Positions 46,663 through 56,226 of a DNA stretch of 64,000 nucleotides are shown piece by piece (position 1 is the first letter of the stretch; every line of letters begins with the position of its first letter). The notes below the pieces were generated by a model. It saw nothing but the letters and a program-made list of their open reading frames with translations. It was not told where the DNA came from and did not search any database. The translations under genes and the position numbers were made by a program. The stretch is from Lacihabitans sp. CCS-44 (lineage in GTDB: Bacteria > Bacteroidota > Bacteroidia > Cytophagales > Spirosomataceae): NCBI RefSeq assembly GCF_024343735.1, contig NZ_RJUE01000056.1, positions 96,887 to 160,886 on the forward strand, written 5' to 3'.

Positions 46663-48030
46663 CTAATCTTGTTTTAACGGAATTCTAATTTCGACTACCA
46701 CACCTACAGGAATATTCTGGAAAACACTCAACTCTCCCTTGTGAATTCTGATAATATTGCGTGCCAAAGGGAGGCCGATACCATAGCCCTCAAAGTTGGA
46801 AGTATTGGAGGCTCTAAAAAACGGGTCGTAAATATATGGAAGTTCTTTGTCTGGAATACCAATACCCATGTCGCTGATTGTGAGCTTAATAACATCGAAA
46901 ACTGACTCTACTTTGACTATGACTGGTTGGTTGTTTGAATACTTAATTCCATTACTTATTATATTTGAAATGGCCAGCAACAAAAGCTGTTGATTGGCGG
47001 TAATCAAAAGACTCTCGGGGTTTTCAGGTAAAGTAGAAAAATTTAAAGCCAAGTGGTTGTTGGGATGGATCTTATCTATAGTCTGCTTGCATTCTAGCAG
47101 GAGTTCGTCTATTCTGATCGTTTCGAAATGCAGCTCTTTACCCTTAAAACCAGTCTGAGCCAAAAACAACAATGCCTGAGTTTTGGTGTTTAGCTTTTCG
47201 GCCTCAGCAAGTATCACTATCAGCGACTCTTCATATCGACTACTTTCTCTTTTTCTACTCAAAGACAAATCTGCTTCAGCTATAATAGTGGTAAGAGGTG
47301 TACGGAGTTCATGCGAAGCATTCGAAACAAAATTATTTTGAGCCTCAAATGAAGTTTCCAATCTGTCTAGCATCTGATTGAATGTGACTATCAGACTGCC
47401 TAATTCATGGTTATCGTTATTTCCCTCCAGCCTCACATAAAGGTTATCTGTTCCGATTTTGTTAATGTCTCCCATTATTTCTTTTAATGGTTTGGTAATT
47501 TTTAATGAAAACCAGTAAGAAACAAAAAACACCAAAAGAAGCGATATAATAAAGGCACCGATCAGCAATTGCCGCAAAAATACTACATGATGGGTATTGT
47601 AATAATTTTCGGCAGACACAATCACTAGGTACTTTTTACCTTCTACAGCATAATTTATTCCTGTGTAGAAAACCCCATTTTTATTAAAATATGACTCTTT
47701 TAAAATTATAGCATCATTCAAAAAACCGTTGCTTACATCCAAACTTCTTGCTAGGCTTTCGAGGTTTTTTAAGGTATCCAAAGCAAAAATATAGTCTTTT
47801 TCGTTGGCCAATTTTTCTAGATATTCGGCCTTAAAAGACTTCAGATAACTACCCTCACGGTGATATTCAAGCTGGATTTTGGCAGTGGTTACTGCCCTTA
47901 TGTGTAATCTTTCGTGAAAGTCTTGATAAGAATACTGCGTAAAAGTATAATATATAAACCCTCCAAAGACCACGATAAAGCTCAGCAAAATAGCTGACAG
48001 TAAGAGTATTATCTTATTTTGAGTTTTCAT
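46663..48030 (-). CDS. Sensor histidine kinase
   Basis: 455 aa. Membrane segments at about 7-30 and 155-175 bound a periplasmic sensor of ~125 residues. HAMP domain (about 176-230), HisKA with the phospho-accepting His240 in NASHELRTPLTT, and a HATPase domain (NIISNGIKYS, DMGIGIPDKEL, GYGIGLPLARN). It partners the response regulator encoded 63 bp upstream. The signal is unknown; proximity to the SulP/carbonic anhydrase genes suggests CO2 or anion status as one possibility. Confidence 0.93.
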   Translation of the reverse strand: MKTQNKIILLLSAILLSFIVVFGGFIYYTFTQYSYQDFHERLHIRAVTTAKIQLEYHREGSYLKSFKAEYLEKLANEKDYIFALDTLKNLESLARSLDVSNGFLNDAIILKESYFNKNGVFYTGINYAVEGKKYLVIVSAENYYNTHHVVFLRQLLIGAFIISLLLVFFVSYWFSLKITKPLKEIMGDINKIGTDNLYVRLEGNNDNHELGSLIVTFNQMLDRLETSFEAQNNFVSNASHELRTPLTTIIAEADLSLSRKRESSRYEESLIVILAEAEKLNTKTQALLFLAQTGFKGKELHFETIRIDELLLECKQTIDKIHPNNHLALNFSTLPENPESLLITANQQLLLLAISNIISNGIKYSNNQPVIVKVESVFDVIKLTISDMGIGIPDKELPYIYDPFFRASNTSNFEGYGIGLPLARNIIRIHKGELSVFQNIPVGVVVEIRIPLKQD

Positions 48031-48093
48031 GTTTTTTCATATAATCAACTTAGAATTGCCCTAAAATTTAGCATTTCCGTTTAATAAAGGCCA

Positions 48094-48780
48094 TTATTCT
48101 CTCATTACATAACCCATCCCCACCACAGTTTGGATGATCTTCGGACATTGTTGTCTATCCAATTTTTTACGGAGATAATTTACATATACATCCACAACAT
48201 TGGTCCCTAGGTCAAAGTTTATCCCCCATACTTCCTCTAATATCTCCTGACGTGAAAACACCTTATCGGGGTTTTTGACCATCAGTAGCAAGAGTTTATA
48301 TTCGGTGCTTGTCAGCTGCACTTCCTTTCCATTTACCAGCACAACTTTTGAAGTATCGTTTATTTCTATTACAGAAAATCTAAAAACAAGCTTTGGAGTA
48401 TCTGCTACGGTACGCGTTGAACGTCTCAAAAGTGAGTTTATTCGAGCTATAAGTTCTATGAATTTAAAAGGCTTCACCAAATAATCATCCGCACCTTTGT
48501 TAAGACCCATGGCTACATTTTCGGCCGTACCGAGTGCTGTTAAGAGCAAAATCGGCACATTGCTATTTGTTCTTATCTTCTGGCAAAGCTCCAAGCCGTT
48601 CATTTTGGGCAACATTATGTCTAATATTACCAAATCAAATTGAGTATTTTGAGCCAAAAAGTAACCCTTTTCGCCATCATTGGCCTCTTCTATCTCAAAG
48701 TTTTCTTCTTCAAGTCCTTTTTTAACTATGGCACACACATGCGGGTCGTCTTCTACGAGTAATATTTTTTTCAAAACCAT
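48094..48780 (-). CDS. OmpR-family response regulator
   Basis: 228 aa. Receiver domain with the acidic pair in VEDD, phospho-acceptor Asp54 in LVILDIMLPKMNG, and Lys in VKPFKF. The OmpR/PhoB winged-helix effector domain follows (about 130-226, LTSTEYKLLLLMVKN and VVDVYVNYLRKKLD). It is first in the two-gene operon with the histidine kinase. Confidence 0.95.
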   Translation of the reverse strand: MVLKKILLVEDDPHVCAIVKKGLEEENFEIEEANDGEKGYFLAQNTQFDLVILDIMLPKMNGLELCQKIRTNSNVPILLLTALGTAENVAMGLNKGADDYLVKPFKFIELIARINSLLRRSTRTVADTPKLVFRFSVIEINDTSKVVLVNGKEVQLTSTEYKLLLLMVKNPDKVFSRQEILEEVWGINFDLGTNVVDVYVNYLRKKLDRQQCPKIIQTVVGMGYVMRE

Positions 48781-48925
48781 AATATTTGCCGTAAAAATAA
48801 TGAATTAAACGAATGGAAATAAAAAAATATGTTTCGACAATTTAGCAAGCTAAAATTAAAATTACGCTAAAAACAAACCACACTTCATCCCACAACAAAA
48901 CAATGAATCAAAACAAAACCAAAGA

Positions 48926-50191
48926 TTAGTTCAGATTTAAGTAGCTGTAGGCCAAGCCCATAGCCACACTATTAAAATTGTCGCCAGATTTGAGCTTTTC
49001 TGAACCGAATTTGTTTTTAAATATTTGATTTAATGGCTTTATGAGCGACGTGCCACCAGTCATAAAAACCACATCAATGTCAGATTTCAAGATACCCTTT
49101 TCCAGTAAAAACGAATCTAAATAGGCTTCAATTTTTATTAAATTTTGAGCTATTATTTGATTTTCAAACTCAAGCAAACTTATGGTTTCTTCTATGTCTA
49201 TTCCATGATTTCTAAACACAAGACCCACATTTTCTTCATGTGTAAGCTCTATTTTGGCCTTTTCAATCTCTTTAAAAAAAGAATATCCCAGGTTTTCGGC
49301 CACCAAAGTTTGTAAGTTTTTCACACGGTGGTCTTTTCCTGAGTATTGATATGATTTCTCAATGTTAAGCTTCATCCGTAGTGTATCAAGAAAGTTCATT
49401 TTTTCCCAAGAACATATATTTTGAAAATACGAAAGCGGCAAATCTAACGGTTTTCCAGGCGTAAATTCTTCCTTCACTCCCCTACCGAAATGCGGCGTGC
49501 CTTTGTGCCACATGATGTCTGAGTCAAAATTGTCGCCACCGATGTAAATACCGCCTTGGCCGATGATATCACTTTTTCGATTTACCAAACTTTTGGCCTC
49601 AGGATCAAGTTTCATCAGAGAAAAATCGGAGGTACCGCCACCAAAGTCAGCCACAAGAACCAACTCCGATTTCTCAATTTCACGCTCATAAGTGAAAGCC
49701 GCTCCGATGGGCTCCAGTTGAAAATGAATCTCCTCAAAGCCAGCAATTCGAGCCGCTTTTTCAAGCCTAATCTGTGCCAAAGTGTCCTTATCTGCGTCTT
49801 CGTCAAAAACCACCGGACGGCCAATTACAGCAGTTTTTACGTTTTCTGAAAGAAACTCGTCCGCCAGAGTTTTCAAGTGAACTAATATCAAGGCCACTAA
49901 ATCTTCGGCTTTATACATTCGGTTGCCAATGCGGGTATCCACGAAACTTTTATTGGGCAAAACCTTCTTTATTGACTTCATAAAACGCCCATTCATGCGG
50001 TTTTGTACATATTGGTCAATGGCATCTTGACCCACCGCTACCTTGGTAAATTCTCCACGTTCCTTAGGTTCTTGAAAAAACAAAAGCGATGGCACTGTAA
50101 AGAGCTTCACCGCCTCGCGGGTTTCAGTGTCAAGAATGGCCAAAGCTGAATTAGAAGTGCCGAAATCTATACCGTAAACGTATTTTTGCAT
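48926..50191 (-). CDS. Hsp70-like protein (YegD-type)
   Basis: 421 aa, an actin/Hsp70 ATPase fold without the substrate-binding lid. ATP-site motifs: YGIDFGTSNSALAI, LVADFGGGTSDFSLMKLD and VVFMTGGTSLIKPL. The length matches YegD-like Hsp70 homologues, whose role is unclear. Single gene. A TATATTTG box upstream at 50256-50249 (minus) may be part of its promoter. Confidence 0.88.
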   Translation of the reverse strand: MQKYVYGIDFGTSNSALAILDTETREAVKLFTVPSLLFFQEPKERGEFTKVAVGQDAIDQYVQNRMNGRFMKSIKKVLPNKSFVDTRIGNRMYKAEDLVALILVHLKTLADEFLSENVKTAVIGRPVVFDEDADKDTLAQIRLEKAARIAGFEEIHFQLEPIGAAFTYEREIEKSELVLVADFGGGTSDFSLMKLDPEAKSLVNRKSDIIGQGGIYIGGDNFDSDIMWHKGTPHFGRGVKEEFTPGKPLDLPLSYFQNICSWEKMNFLDTLRMKLNIEKSYQYSGKDHRVKNLQTLVAENLGYSFFKEIEKAKIELTHEENVGLVFRNHGIDIEETISLLEFENQIIAQNLIKIEAYLDSFLLEKGILKSDIDVVFMTGGTSLIKPLNQIFKNKFGSEKLKSGDNFNSVAMGLAYSYLNLN

Positions 50192-50782
50192 GTAAAACTA
50201 TTGAAGTAAAGAAACCCACCCTGAAGAGTAAATCCCACAAAAGGGCTACAAATATAGGGAGAAAATGGTGGGGATAGATTGGGAATTTCCGGTTTCTTGC
50301 AAAGTTTTGGTTTTGAGAAATAGGTTTAACCAACCAATCCGGCTTCCAGCCAAGCTCCCTTAGGAAGTAAGGTTGTAATATTTGAAACTTCAAGATGGTT
50401 TCAAAATCAAATATTTTTAAACAAGAATGTGAGTTTTGAACAAATAAAACACTCATTAAATCCACCGAACCGATAACCCTACTCAAAAAATAGGTTTAAC
50501 TAAGCTCAGAGAAGGTTGGTGAGTTTATTTAAACCCCAACCAAATAAAAAACCAACTCCTACGATTTGCATTCTAAAAATAGAACATTTTCTTGACAAGC
50601 CAAACCACTTAAATGTCATAATCCACTTGTTATAAAAATTTTATGAATTTTTAATTTCAAAAAAATCTTGGGTTTGTATCACTTCACAAAGTTTTAAAAT
50701 TTTGCTTTTCTAAGAAATTTTATTAATTTAGCAAGACTAAAAAGTATTCTTGTTTCGAATATCTTATTTATTTCAACCATCC
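50192..50782. other. Intergenic region with a degenerate palindromic unit
   Basis: About 590 bp with no gene. At 50341-50372 two hairpins stand side by side, GGCT-TCC-AGCC and CCTTA-GGAAG-TAAGG, the same arrangement as the repeat units at 55613-56444. GGTTTAACCAACC (about 50323-50335) and an inverted GGTTGG...TTTAAACC (about 50515-50534) could be its decayed ends, giving a unit of roughly 210 bp. AAATAGGTTTAAC also occurs twice as a direct repeat (about 50318 and 50488). Confidence 0.4.
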
Positions 50783-51415
50783 ATGAAAAAACTCATCTTA
50801 GCTTCAATAGCCTTGGGACTTTGTGGTTTTTATTTAAAAAACTATCAAAAACCAGTGACCTTGTTTGATGGAAAAACCTTCAATGGCTGGCAAGGAGATA
50901 TCAAAAACACGTGGAAAATAGAAAATGGAGCAATTGTGGGAGGTTCTTTGGAGAAAACTGTTCCACAAAACGACTTCCTTTGTACTGCTCGCACTTACAA
51001 TAATTTTATTCTAAAACTCAAAGTAAAACTTACTGGAAACGAGGGATTTATAAATTCTGGAATACAATTCCGCAGTGTTCGTTCCAAAGACCCTGCCAAT
51101 GAAATGATTGGTTATCAGGCAGATTGGGGAAAAGATTATTGGGCGAGCCTTTATGACGAATCAAGAAGAAACAAAACCATAGCCAAGCCAGATTCTGCAC
51201 AAGTACTTAAATGGATAAAAATAAACGACTGGAACGATTACGAGGTAAAAGCTGAAGGCAGCAGAATCAGATTGTTCATCAATGGTCACCAAACGGTAGA
51301 TTATACCGAACCAGATACCAATATTCCACAATCTGGGCTCATTGGACTTCAAATTCACGGTGGTGGAAAAGCTCAAGTGGCTTTTAAAGACATTTTTATT
51401 ACGGAGTTGCTATGA
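50783..51415 (+). CDS. DUF1080 (3-keto-disaccharide hydrolase) domain protein
   Basis: 210 aa from the ATG at 50783 (MKKLILASIALGLCGFYLK, signal peptide or anchor). The body is a concanavalin-like beta-sandwich of the DUF1080 family: VTLFDGKTFNGWQGD, WKIENGAIVGG, FINSGIQFRS, GYQADWGKDYWASLYDE and the late GLIGLQIHGGGKAQVAFKDI. Some members hydrolyse 3-keto-glycosides. It starts a run of three secreted proteins on this strand. Confidence 0.88.
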   Translation: MKKLILASIALGLCGFYLKNYQKPVTLFDGKTFNGWQGDIKNTWKIENGAIVGGSLEKTVPQNDFLCTARTYNNFILKLKVKLTGNEGFINSGIQFRSVRSKDPANEMIGYQADWGKDYWASLYDESRRNKTIAKPDSAQVLKWIKINDWNDYEVKAEGSRIRLFINGHQTVDYTEPDTNIPQSGLIGLQIHGGGKAQVAFKDIFITELL

Positions 51416-51519
51416 TTTTGGAACACAGATGAAACTGATTGAACAGATTTTCGCCGATTTCATAAATTCACAGTTTTACTCAATTTTATTGAAAAACAAT
51501 ATTTAACCATAATATATAA

Positions 51520-54387
51520 ATGACCTTTCTTCGTATCAGCATCTTATTATTTGTTATCTCAAGTATATGGCTTTTCGGAAAACCTGAAATTTCTATTCCT
51601 AAAAAATTCCTTTCAGAAGATACTACAAAAATCGACAAAGAATATTTCTTAGAAGCCACCATGTTGGGCTATTTTGCTAAAAATGGCACCCGAAATCCTG
51701 TTTTAAAAGCTAACAAAGGCATGAGGGTTCGCATCACCATCACCAATGGTGAAGTGATGACGCACGATATTTCGATGGAAAAATTGGGTATAAAAAGCAA
51801 AACTATTTTTGAAAAAGGAACTTCGACAAGCATAACTTTTGTGGCAGAAAGTAGCGATACTTATTTTTGCACAGTTCCTGGTCACAAAGCTGCTGGGATG
51901 GTAGGGAAATTTGAAGTGGTTGAAGGTTCGCTTGCTCCAAAAGTTGTTATTGGGAAAATTCCCATGAAAAACGGTAAACCATTAAATCTAAATTTTGAAT
52001 CCGGAAATCTTCAAGATTGGACCGCCACTGGCGATGCTTTCAAAAATCCTATAGTTGGAGAAACTCCTTCTCCTTTTCATGAAAAAGAAATGAAAATTGA
52101 AGCTGAGGGAAAAAATTTCCTCAGCAGTGGTGGTACCGTCAATTATAAACTTACTGGAACTTTGAAATCTACTACTTTTAAAGTTTCGCATCCTTTTGCC
52201 AGTTTCTTGGTTTCGGGAGGTGCATTGCTGGATACTCGGGTAGAATTGGTTCTAGCCGAAACCAACAAAGTTATTTTTCAATCTACTGGACAAGGAAGAG
52301 CTACTTTGCAGCCCGTTGTGGCTAATTTGAAGCCATATTTGGGCAAAAACATTTTCATTAGAATCATAGACAACGAAACCGGAATTTCGCAGATTCCTTA
52401 TATTTCAAACGACAAATGGGCTCATATAAACTTCGACAATTTCCTTTTTTATTCTGAACGTCCAGAGTTTGAAAACGAACTGTTTCAAAAAGATATCATC
52501 ATATTACCTCCACTTGACAGAGTTCTGAATGCCGGCCTTTCAGGTATAGAAGCCGCCAAAGCCATGACTTTGCCAAAAGGATTTAAAATAACTTTGGCTG
52601 CAGCTGAGCCAGACGTAGTTCGACCAATTAGTTTCACCATTGATGCCCGAGGCAGACTTTGGGTGGTGGAAGGACACACATATCCAGTACCCGCCCCTGA
52701 GGGCGAAGGGCGAGACAAAATCCTGATTTTTGAAGATACCAATGGCGACGGAACACTAGACTCCAGAAAAATTTTCATGGAAAATCTCAACTTGGTCAGT
52801 GGAATCGAAGTGGGAATGGGCGGTGTTTGGTTGGGTGCAGCACCTTACCTTTTATTTATTCCTGCCGACCTCCAAAACGACAAACCGTTAGGGCCTCCAC
52901 AAAAGCTCCTCGACGGCTGGGGCACACAAGACACACACGAAGTACTGAACAATCTCCGATGGGGTCCTGACGGTTGGCTTTACGGTGTTCATGGCGTTTT
53001 TACACATTCCAACGTCGGAAAACCAGGTGCATCAGATGCTGAGCGTACCAAAATCAATGCTGGCGTGTGGCGATATCACCCAACTGAAAACAAATTTGAG
53101 GTTTTTGCTGAAGGCACTAGCAATCCTTGGGGCGTTGATTTTAATGACTATGGACATCCATTCATTACCGTTTGTGTGATTCCGCACATGTATCACGTCA
53201 TACAAGGTGCACGTTATCAGCGTCAAGCAGGCAAAAGTTTTAACCCTCACACGTATGATGAAATCAAAACCATAGCCGACCACAAACATTATGTGGGCGA
53301 AAGAGGGCCACATGCTGGCAATTTCAAGTCTGGTTCTGCTGGTGGTGGGCATGCACACGCAGGAGCCATGATTTATTTAGGAGGCGACAATTGGCCAAAA
53401 GAATATCGAAACACCATATTTATGAACAACATAAATGGAGCAAAACTCAATAATGACCAACTCACCCGAAAAGGCTCTGGCTATGTAGCTTCTCATCGAA
53501 AAGATTTCTTGGCCATGAACGACTCGTGGAGTCAGTGGCTCAACATGAAGTACGACCAAAACGGCTCAGTTTACGCCATTGATTGGTACGACAAAAACCA
53601 ATGCCATAGCTCCAACCCTGACGTTCATGACAAAACCATGGGGAGGATTTTCAAAATCACAAACGACAATGACAAGTTTGTGAAAGTGGATTTATGGAAA
53701 GCCACGGACATGGAATTGGTCAATTATCACTTAAATAAAAACGAATTTTATGTTCGCCAAGCCAGAACTATTTTGCAAGAAAGAGGTGAAAATGCATCAG
53801 TAAATGCAGCTTTGAAAGATATTCTAAATAAAAATCCAGATATTACAAGAAAACTGCGTGCATTATGGACTTTGCAAGTAGTAAAAGGAATTTCAGAGAA
53901 AGAATTGAGAGATTTACTAACACATGCTGATGAAAATATCAGAAGTTGGGCTATACAATTTTTGACAGAGAAAAAAAACGTTTCGGACGAAACTTTAGCA
54001 AGTTTTGAGGTATTGGCAAAGGAAGAAAAATCGCCTTTAGTTCGTTTATATTTAACTTCTGGAATGATGCGTTTGGAAGCCTCACAACGCTGGAATGTGT
54101 TGGAAATATTGACAAAAAATGAAATGGATGCAACAGATCACAACATGCCTTTGATGCTTTGGTATGCCTCGGAACCGTTGGCCGAACTTGATCCAAACAG
54201 AGCAATCGTTTTAGCTGAAAAATCTAAAATGCCTAAAATGTTAAACTATATGATTCAACGTGTTGGAGCTATAAATGGCGAGGATGCAAAAAAAGCCTTG
54301 AAAGCTTTGAGTATTCGACTTGGACACTCTCACGAAAATCATGAAAACATGATTTTGATAGAGAAATTATTAGAAACAAACCACTAA
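51520..54387 (+). CDS. Cupredoxin fused to PVC-type dehydrogenase propeller and HEAT-like repeats
   Basis: 955 aa with signal sequence. Residues about 45-135 form a plastocyanin/auracyanin-like domain with a complete type-1 copper set: His82 (VMTHDIS), Cys117, His122 and Met127 (YFCTVPGHKAAGM). A jelly-roll region follows (about 150-320). The PVC-type membrane-bound dehydrogenase propeller (about 345-735) has LPKGFKITLAAAEPDV, ARGRLWVVEGHTYPVP and TSNPWGVDFNDYGHPF. The last 200 residues are helical HEAT-like repeats. No CxxCH heme is present, although many relatives end in a cytochrome c domain. The copper domain may take that electron-transfer role (inference). Confidence 0.87.
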   Translation: MTFLRISILLFVISSIWLFGKPEISIPKKFLSEDTTKIDKEYFLEATMLGYFAKNGTRNPVLKANKGMRVRITITNGEVMTHDISMEKLGIKSKTIFEKGTSTSITFVAESSDTYFCTVPGHKAAGMVGKFEVVEGSLAPKVVIGKIPMKNGKPLNLNFESGNLQDWTATGDAFKNPIVGETPSPFHEKEMKIEAEGKNFLSSGGTVNYKLTGTLKSTTFKVSHPFASFLVSGGALLDTRVELVLAETNKVIFQSTGQGRATLQPVVANLKPYLGKNIFIRIIDNETGISQIPYISNDKWAHINFDNFLFYSERPEFENELFQKDIIILPPLDRVLNAGLSGIEAAKAMTLPKGFKITLAAAEPDVVRPISFTIDARGRLWVVEGHTYPVPAPEGEGRDKILIFEDTNGDGTLDSRKIFMENLNLVSGIEVGMGGVWLGAAPYLLFIPADLQNDKPLGPPQKLLDGWGTQDTHEVLNNLRWGPDGWLYGVHGVFTHSNVGKPGASDAERTKINAGVWRYHPTENKFEVFAEGTSNPWGVDFNDYGHPFITVCVIPHMYHVIQGARYQRQAGKSFNPHTYDEIKTIADHKHYVGERGPHAGNFKSGSAGGGHAHAGAMIYLGGDNWPKEYRNTIFMNNINGAKLNNDQLTRKGSGYVASHRKDFLAMNDSWSQWLNMKYDQNGSVYAIDWYDKNQCHSSNPDVHDKTMGRIFKITNDNDKFVKVDLWKATDMELVNYHLNKNEFYVRQARTILQERGENASVNAALKDILNKNPDITRKLRALWTLQVVKGISEKELRDLLTHADENIRSWAIQFLTEKKNVSDETLASFEVLAKEEKSPLVRLYLTSGMMRLEASQRWNVLEILTKNEMDATDHNMPLMLWYASEPLAELDPNRAIVLAEKSKMPKMLNYMIQRVGAINGEDAKKALKALSIRLGHSHENHENMILIEKLLETNH

Positions 54388-54446
54388 AAAAGTTCTGTGT
54401 ACTTTGTGTAAAACTCCGTTTGCTCTATGTCAAAAAAATCAACCAA

Positions 54447-55601
54447 ATGAAAAAAATAACAATTCTATCCATTTTCTGTCTAATAGCAACAATTGCTTTT
54501 GGCCAAGTCCCAACATTCAAAAAAACTGTCTTAACCAGAGACTTCGTTTCTGAAGGAGTAGCTGTAGCCGACCTCAACAAAGATGGCAAAACAGACATCA
54601 TTGCTGGCTATTATTGGTTTGAAGCCCCCAAATGGACACGTCACGAAATGGCTCCTTCACGCATATTCGACCCTAGAAAAGAATATTGCGAGTCGTTTCT
54701 TAACCACGCCATGGACGTAAATCTTGATGGTTGGGAAGATGTAATTATTATAGATTATCCAGGAAAACCTGCATTTTGGTTCGAAAATCCGAAAAACAAA
54801 CTCGGACAATGGAAAAAACACATCATGGCAGATTCTATGGGCATTGCCAACGAATCACCAGGATTTATAGACATTGACGGTGACGGACGTTTAGATCTCT
54901 TGTGCGGCGATGTAAAGAAAAAGCAGATAGTTTGGCTACAAGCTCCCACCAAAAAAGGTGAAACCGAATGGAAAAGACATGCCATCAGTAAAGAAAACGT
55001 AAACGGAACAGAGAGGTTCTCGCACGGAATTGGCTTTGGCGATATCAACATGGACGGCATCAAGGATGTGGTAATAAAGGAAGGCTGGTTTGAAGGAAAG
55101 AAAAACCAAAGTTCGGGCGACTGGACGTTCCATGCAGCCAATCTTGGCGACGCTTGCTCGCACATGCAAGTATTGGACATGAACGGTGATGGAAAAAACG
55201 ATGTGCTTACAGCCTCCGCACACAAATTGGGTGTTTGGTGGTATGAACAAACCAGTGAAAATGGACAAATAAACTTCAAAATGCATGAAATAAGCCGTAC
55301 TACTGCCCAAACCCACTCGTCCATAATGGCAGATATTAACGGCGACGGCAGAAAAGATTATATAACTGGTAAAAGATTCCTAGCCCACAATGGCAACGAT
55401 GCTGGCGACGGCGATGCACCCATACTGATGTGGTTTGACCTAAATCCTAAAAAACAGCCTTTTTACACTGAACACATCATCGATTCTGACTCAGGAGCCG
55501 GCCTAAATATAGCGGTAAAAGACATGAACAAAGACAAAAAACTAGATATCATTATCGCTAACAAAAATGGGGTGTTTTTGTTGGAGAATGGGGTGAAGTG
55601 A
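54447..55601 (+). CDS. Secreted FG-GAP/VCBS repeat propeller protein
   Basis: 384 aa from the ATG at 54447 (MKKITILSIFCLIATIAFGQ signal peptide). Seven calcium-binding DxNxDGxxD-type repeats (DLNKDGKTDII, DVNLDGWEDVI, DIDGDGRLDLL, DINMDGIKDVV, DMNGDGKNDVL, DINGDGRKDYI, DMNKDKKLDII) predict a seven-bladed beta-propeller. Such proteins occur with PVC dehydrogenase-like and DUF1080 genes in Bacteroidota; no enzymatic role is known. Last of three genes. Confidence 0.88.
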   Translation: MKKITILSIFCLIATIAFGQVPTFKKTVLTRDFVSEGVAVADLNKDGKTDIIAGYYWFEAPKWTRHEMAPSRIFDPRKEYCESFLNHAMDVNLDGWEDVIIIDYPGKPAFWFENPKNKLGQWKKHIMADSMGIANESPGFIDIDGDGRLDLLCGDVKKKQIVWLQAPTKKGETEWKRHAISKENVNGTERFSHGIGFGDINMDGIKDVVIKEGWFEGKKNQSSGDWTFHAANLGDACSHMQVLDMNGDGKNDVLTASAHKLGVWWYEQTSENGQINFKMHEISRTTAQTHSSIMADINGDGRKDYITGKRFLAHNGNDAGDGDAPILMWFDLNPKKQPFYTEHIIDSDSGAGLNIAVKDMNKDKKLDIIIANKNGVFLLENGVK

Positions 55602-55612
55602 ATTAACTCATT

Positions 55613-55815
55613 CTAACCACCCCGACCTACGGTCTACCCTCCTAGGGAGTGAGAGTAGTATATTGAAGTTGTAAAAAAGATTTTTGATAAATTTAAAATT
55701 GACACAAAATAAGATTTAAGCGAAGCGAAAAATCAAACCCAAAATGCCAAAATAAAACAACCAAACCACTACCCTCCTTGCAAAAGGAGGGTCGACCGTA
55801 AGTCGGGGTGGTTAG
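55613..55815. repeat. Inverted-repeat unit 1, left of the DUF559 gene
   Basis: 203 bp. It begins CTAACCACCCCGACC and ends with the inverted counterpart GTCGGGGTGGTTAG; the ~30-bp arms continue into CCCTCC/GGAGGG. Inside are a hairpin CCTCCTT/AAGGAGG and a 26-bp block at 55711-55736 (AAGATTTAAGCGAAGCG...) identical to 56341-56366 in unit 2. It resembles a small non-autonomous palindromic element. Confidence 0.8.
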
Positions 55816-55843
55816 TAAATGAAACAAATCCAATAAAAAACAC

Positions 55844-56209
55844 ATGAAACACCAAATCAACAACCGCAAAGAACTAGAACCCTACCGCAAAGCACTGCGA
55901 AACAACAGCACCTCGGCTGAAATATTCCTCTGGAATTTCATAAAAAACAAACAACTCGCAGGTAGAAAATTCAGAAGACAACACTCGGTGGAAAACTGTA
56001 TTTTAGACTTCTATTGTCCAAGTGAAAAACTAGCTATTGAGCTAGATGGTCAAGGTCATTTTGAACCAGAAGGAATAGAAAAAGACAAAAGAAGAGATGC
56101 GTTTCTTCTTCACAATTTTGGAATCAGAACACTTCGCTTTGAAAATAAATATGTTTTTGAACAGACTGATGTAGTTTTGAGGGAGATTGAAGGGAGTTTT
56201 AGGGTTTGA
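55844..56209 (+). CDS. DUF559 domain endonuclease-like protein
   Basis: 121 aa. DUF559 proteins share the PD-(D/E)XK fold with Vsr mismatch nucleases. Family motifs: LRNNSTSAEIFLWNFIKNKQL, GRKFRRQHSVENCILDFYC (first catalytic Asp) and KLAIELDGQGH (E-x-D), then DAFLLHNFGIRTLRFEN. The protein is complete. It lies alone between two copies of a ~200-bp inverted-repeat unit, 28 bp after the first and 17 bp before the second. The arrangement recalls the RAYT gene among REP sequences (inference). Confidence 0.88.
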   Translation: MKHQINNRKELEPYRKALRNNSTSAEIFLWNFIKNKQLAGRKFRRQHSVENCILDFYCPSEKLAIELDGQGHFEPEGIEKDKRRDAFLLHNFGIRTLRFENKYVFEQTDVVLREIEGSFRV

Positions 56210-56226
56210 AATAAATATAACCCATA

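Noticed and set aside
54388..54446. Upstream start (54420) for the FG-GAP protein
   Set aside because: The first codons come from an intergenic stretch; the ATG at 54447 gives a standard signal peptide.
54755..55324. 189-codon open frame on the minus strand
   Set aside because: Antisense to the FG-GAP repeat gene; the repeated codons keep the reverse frame open.
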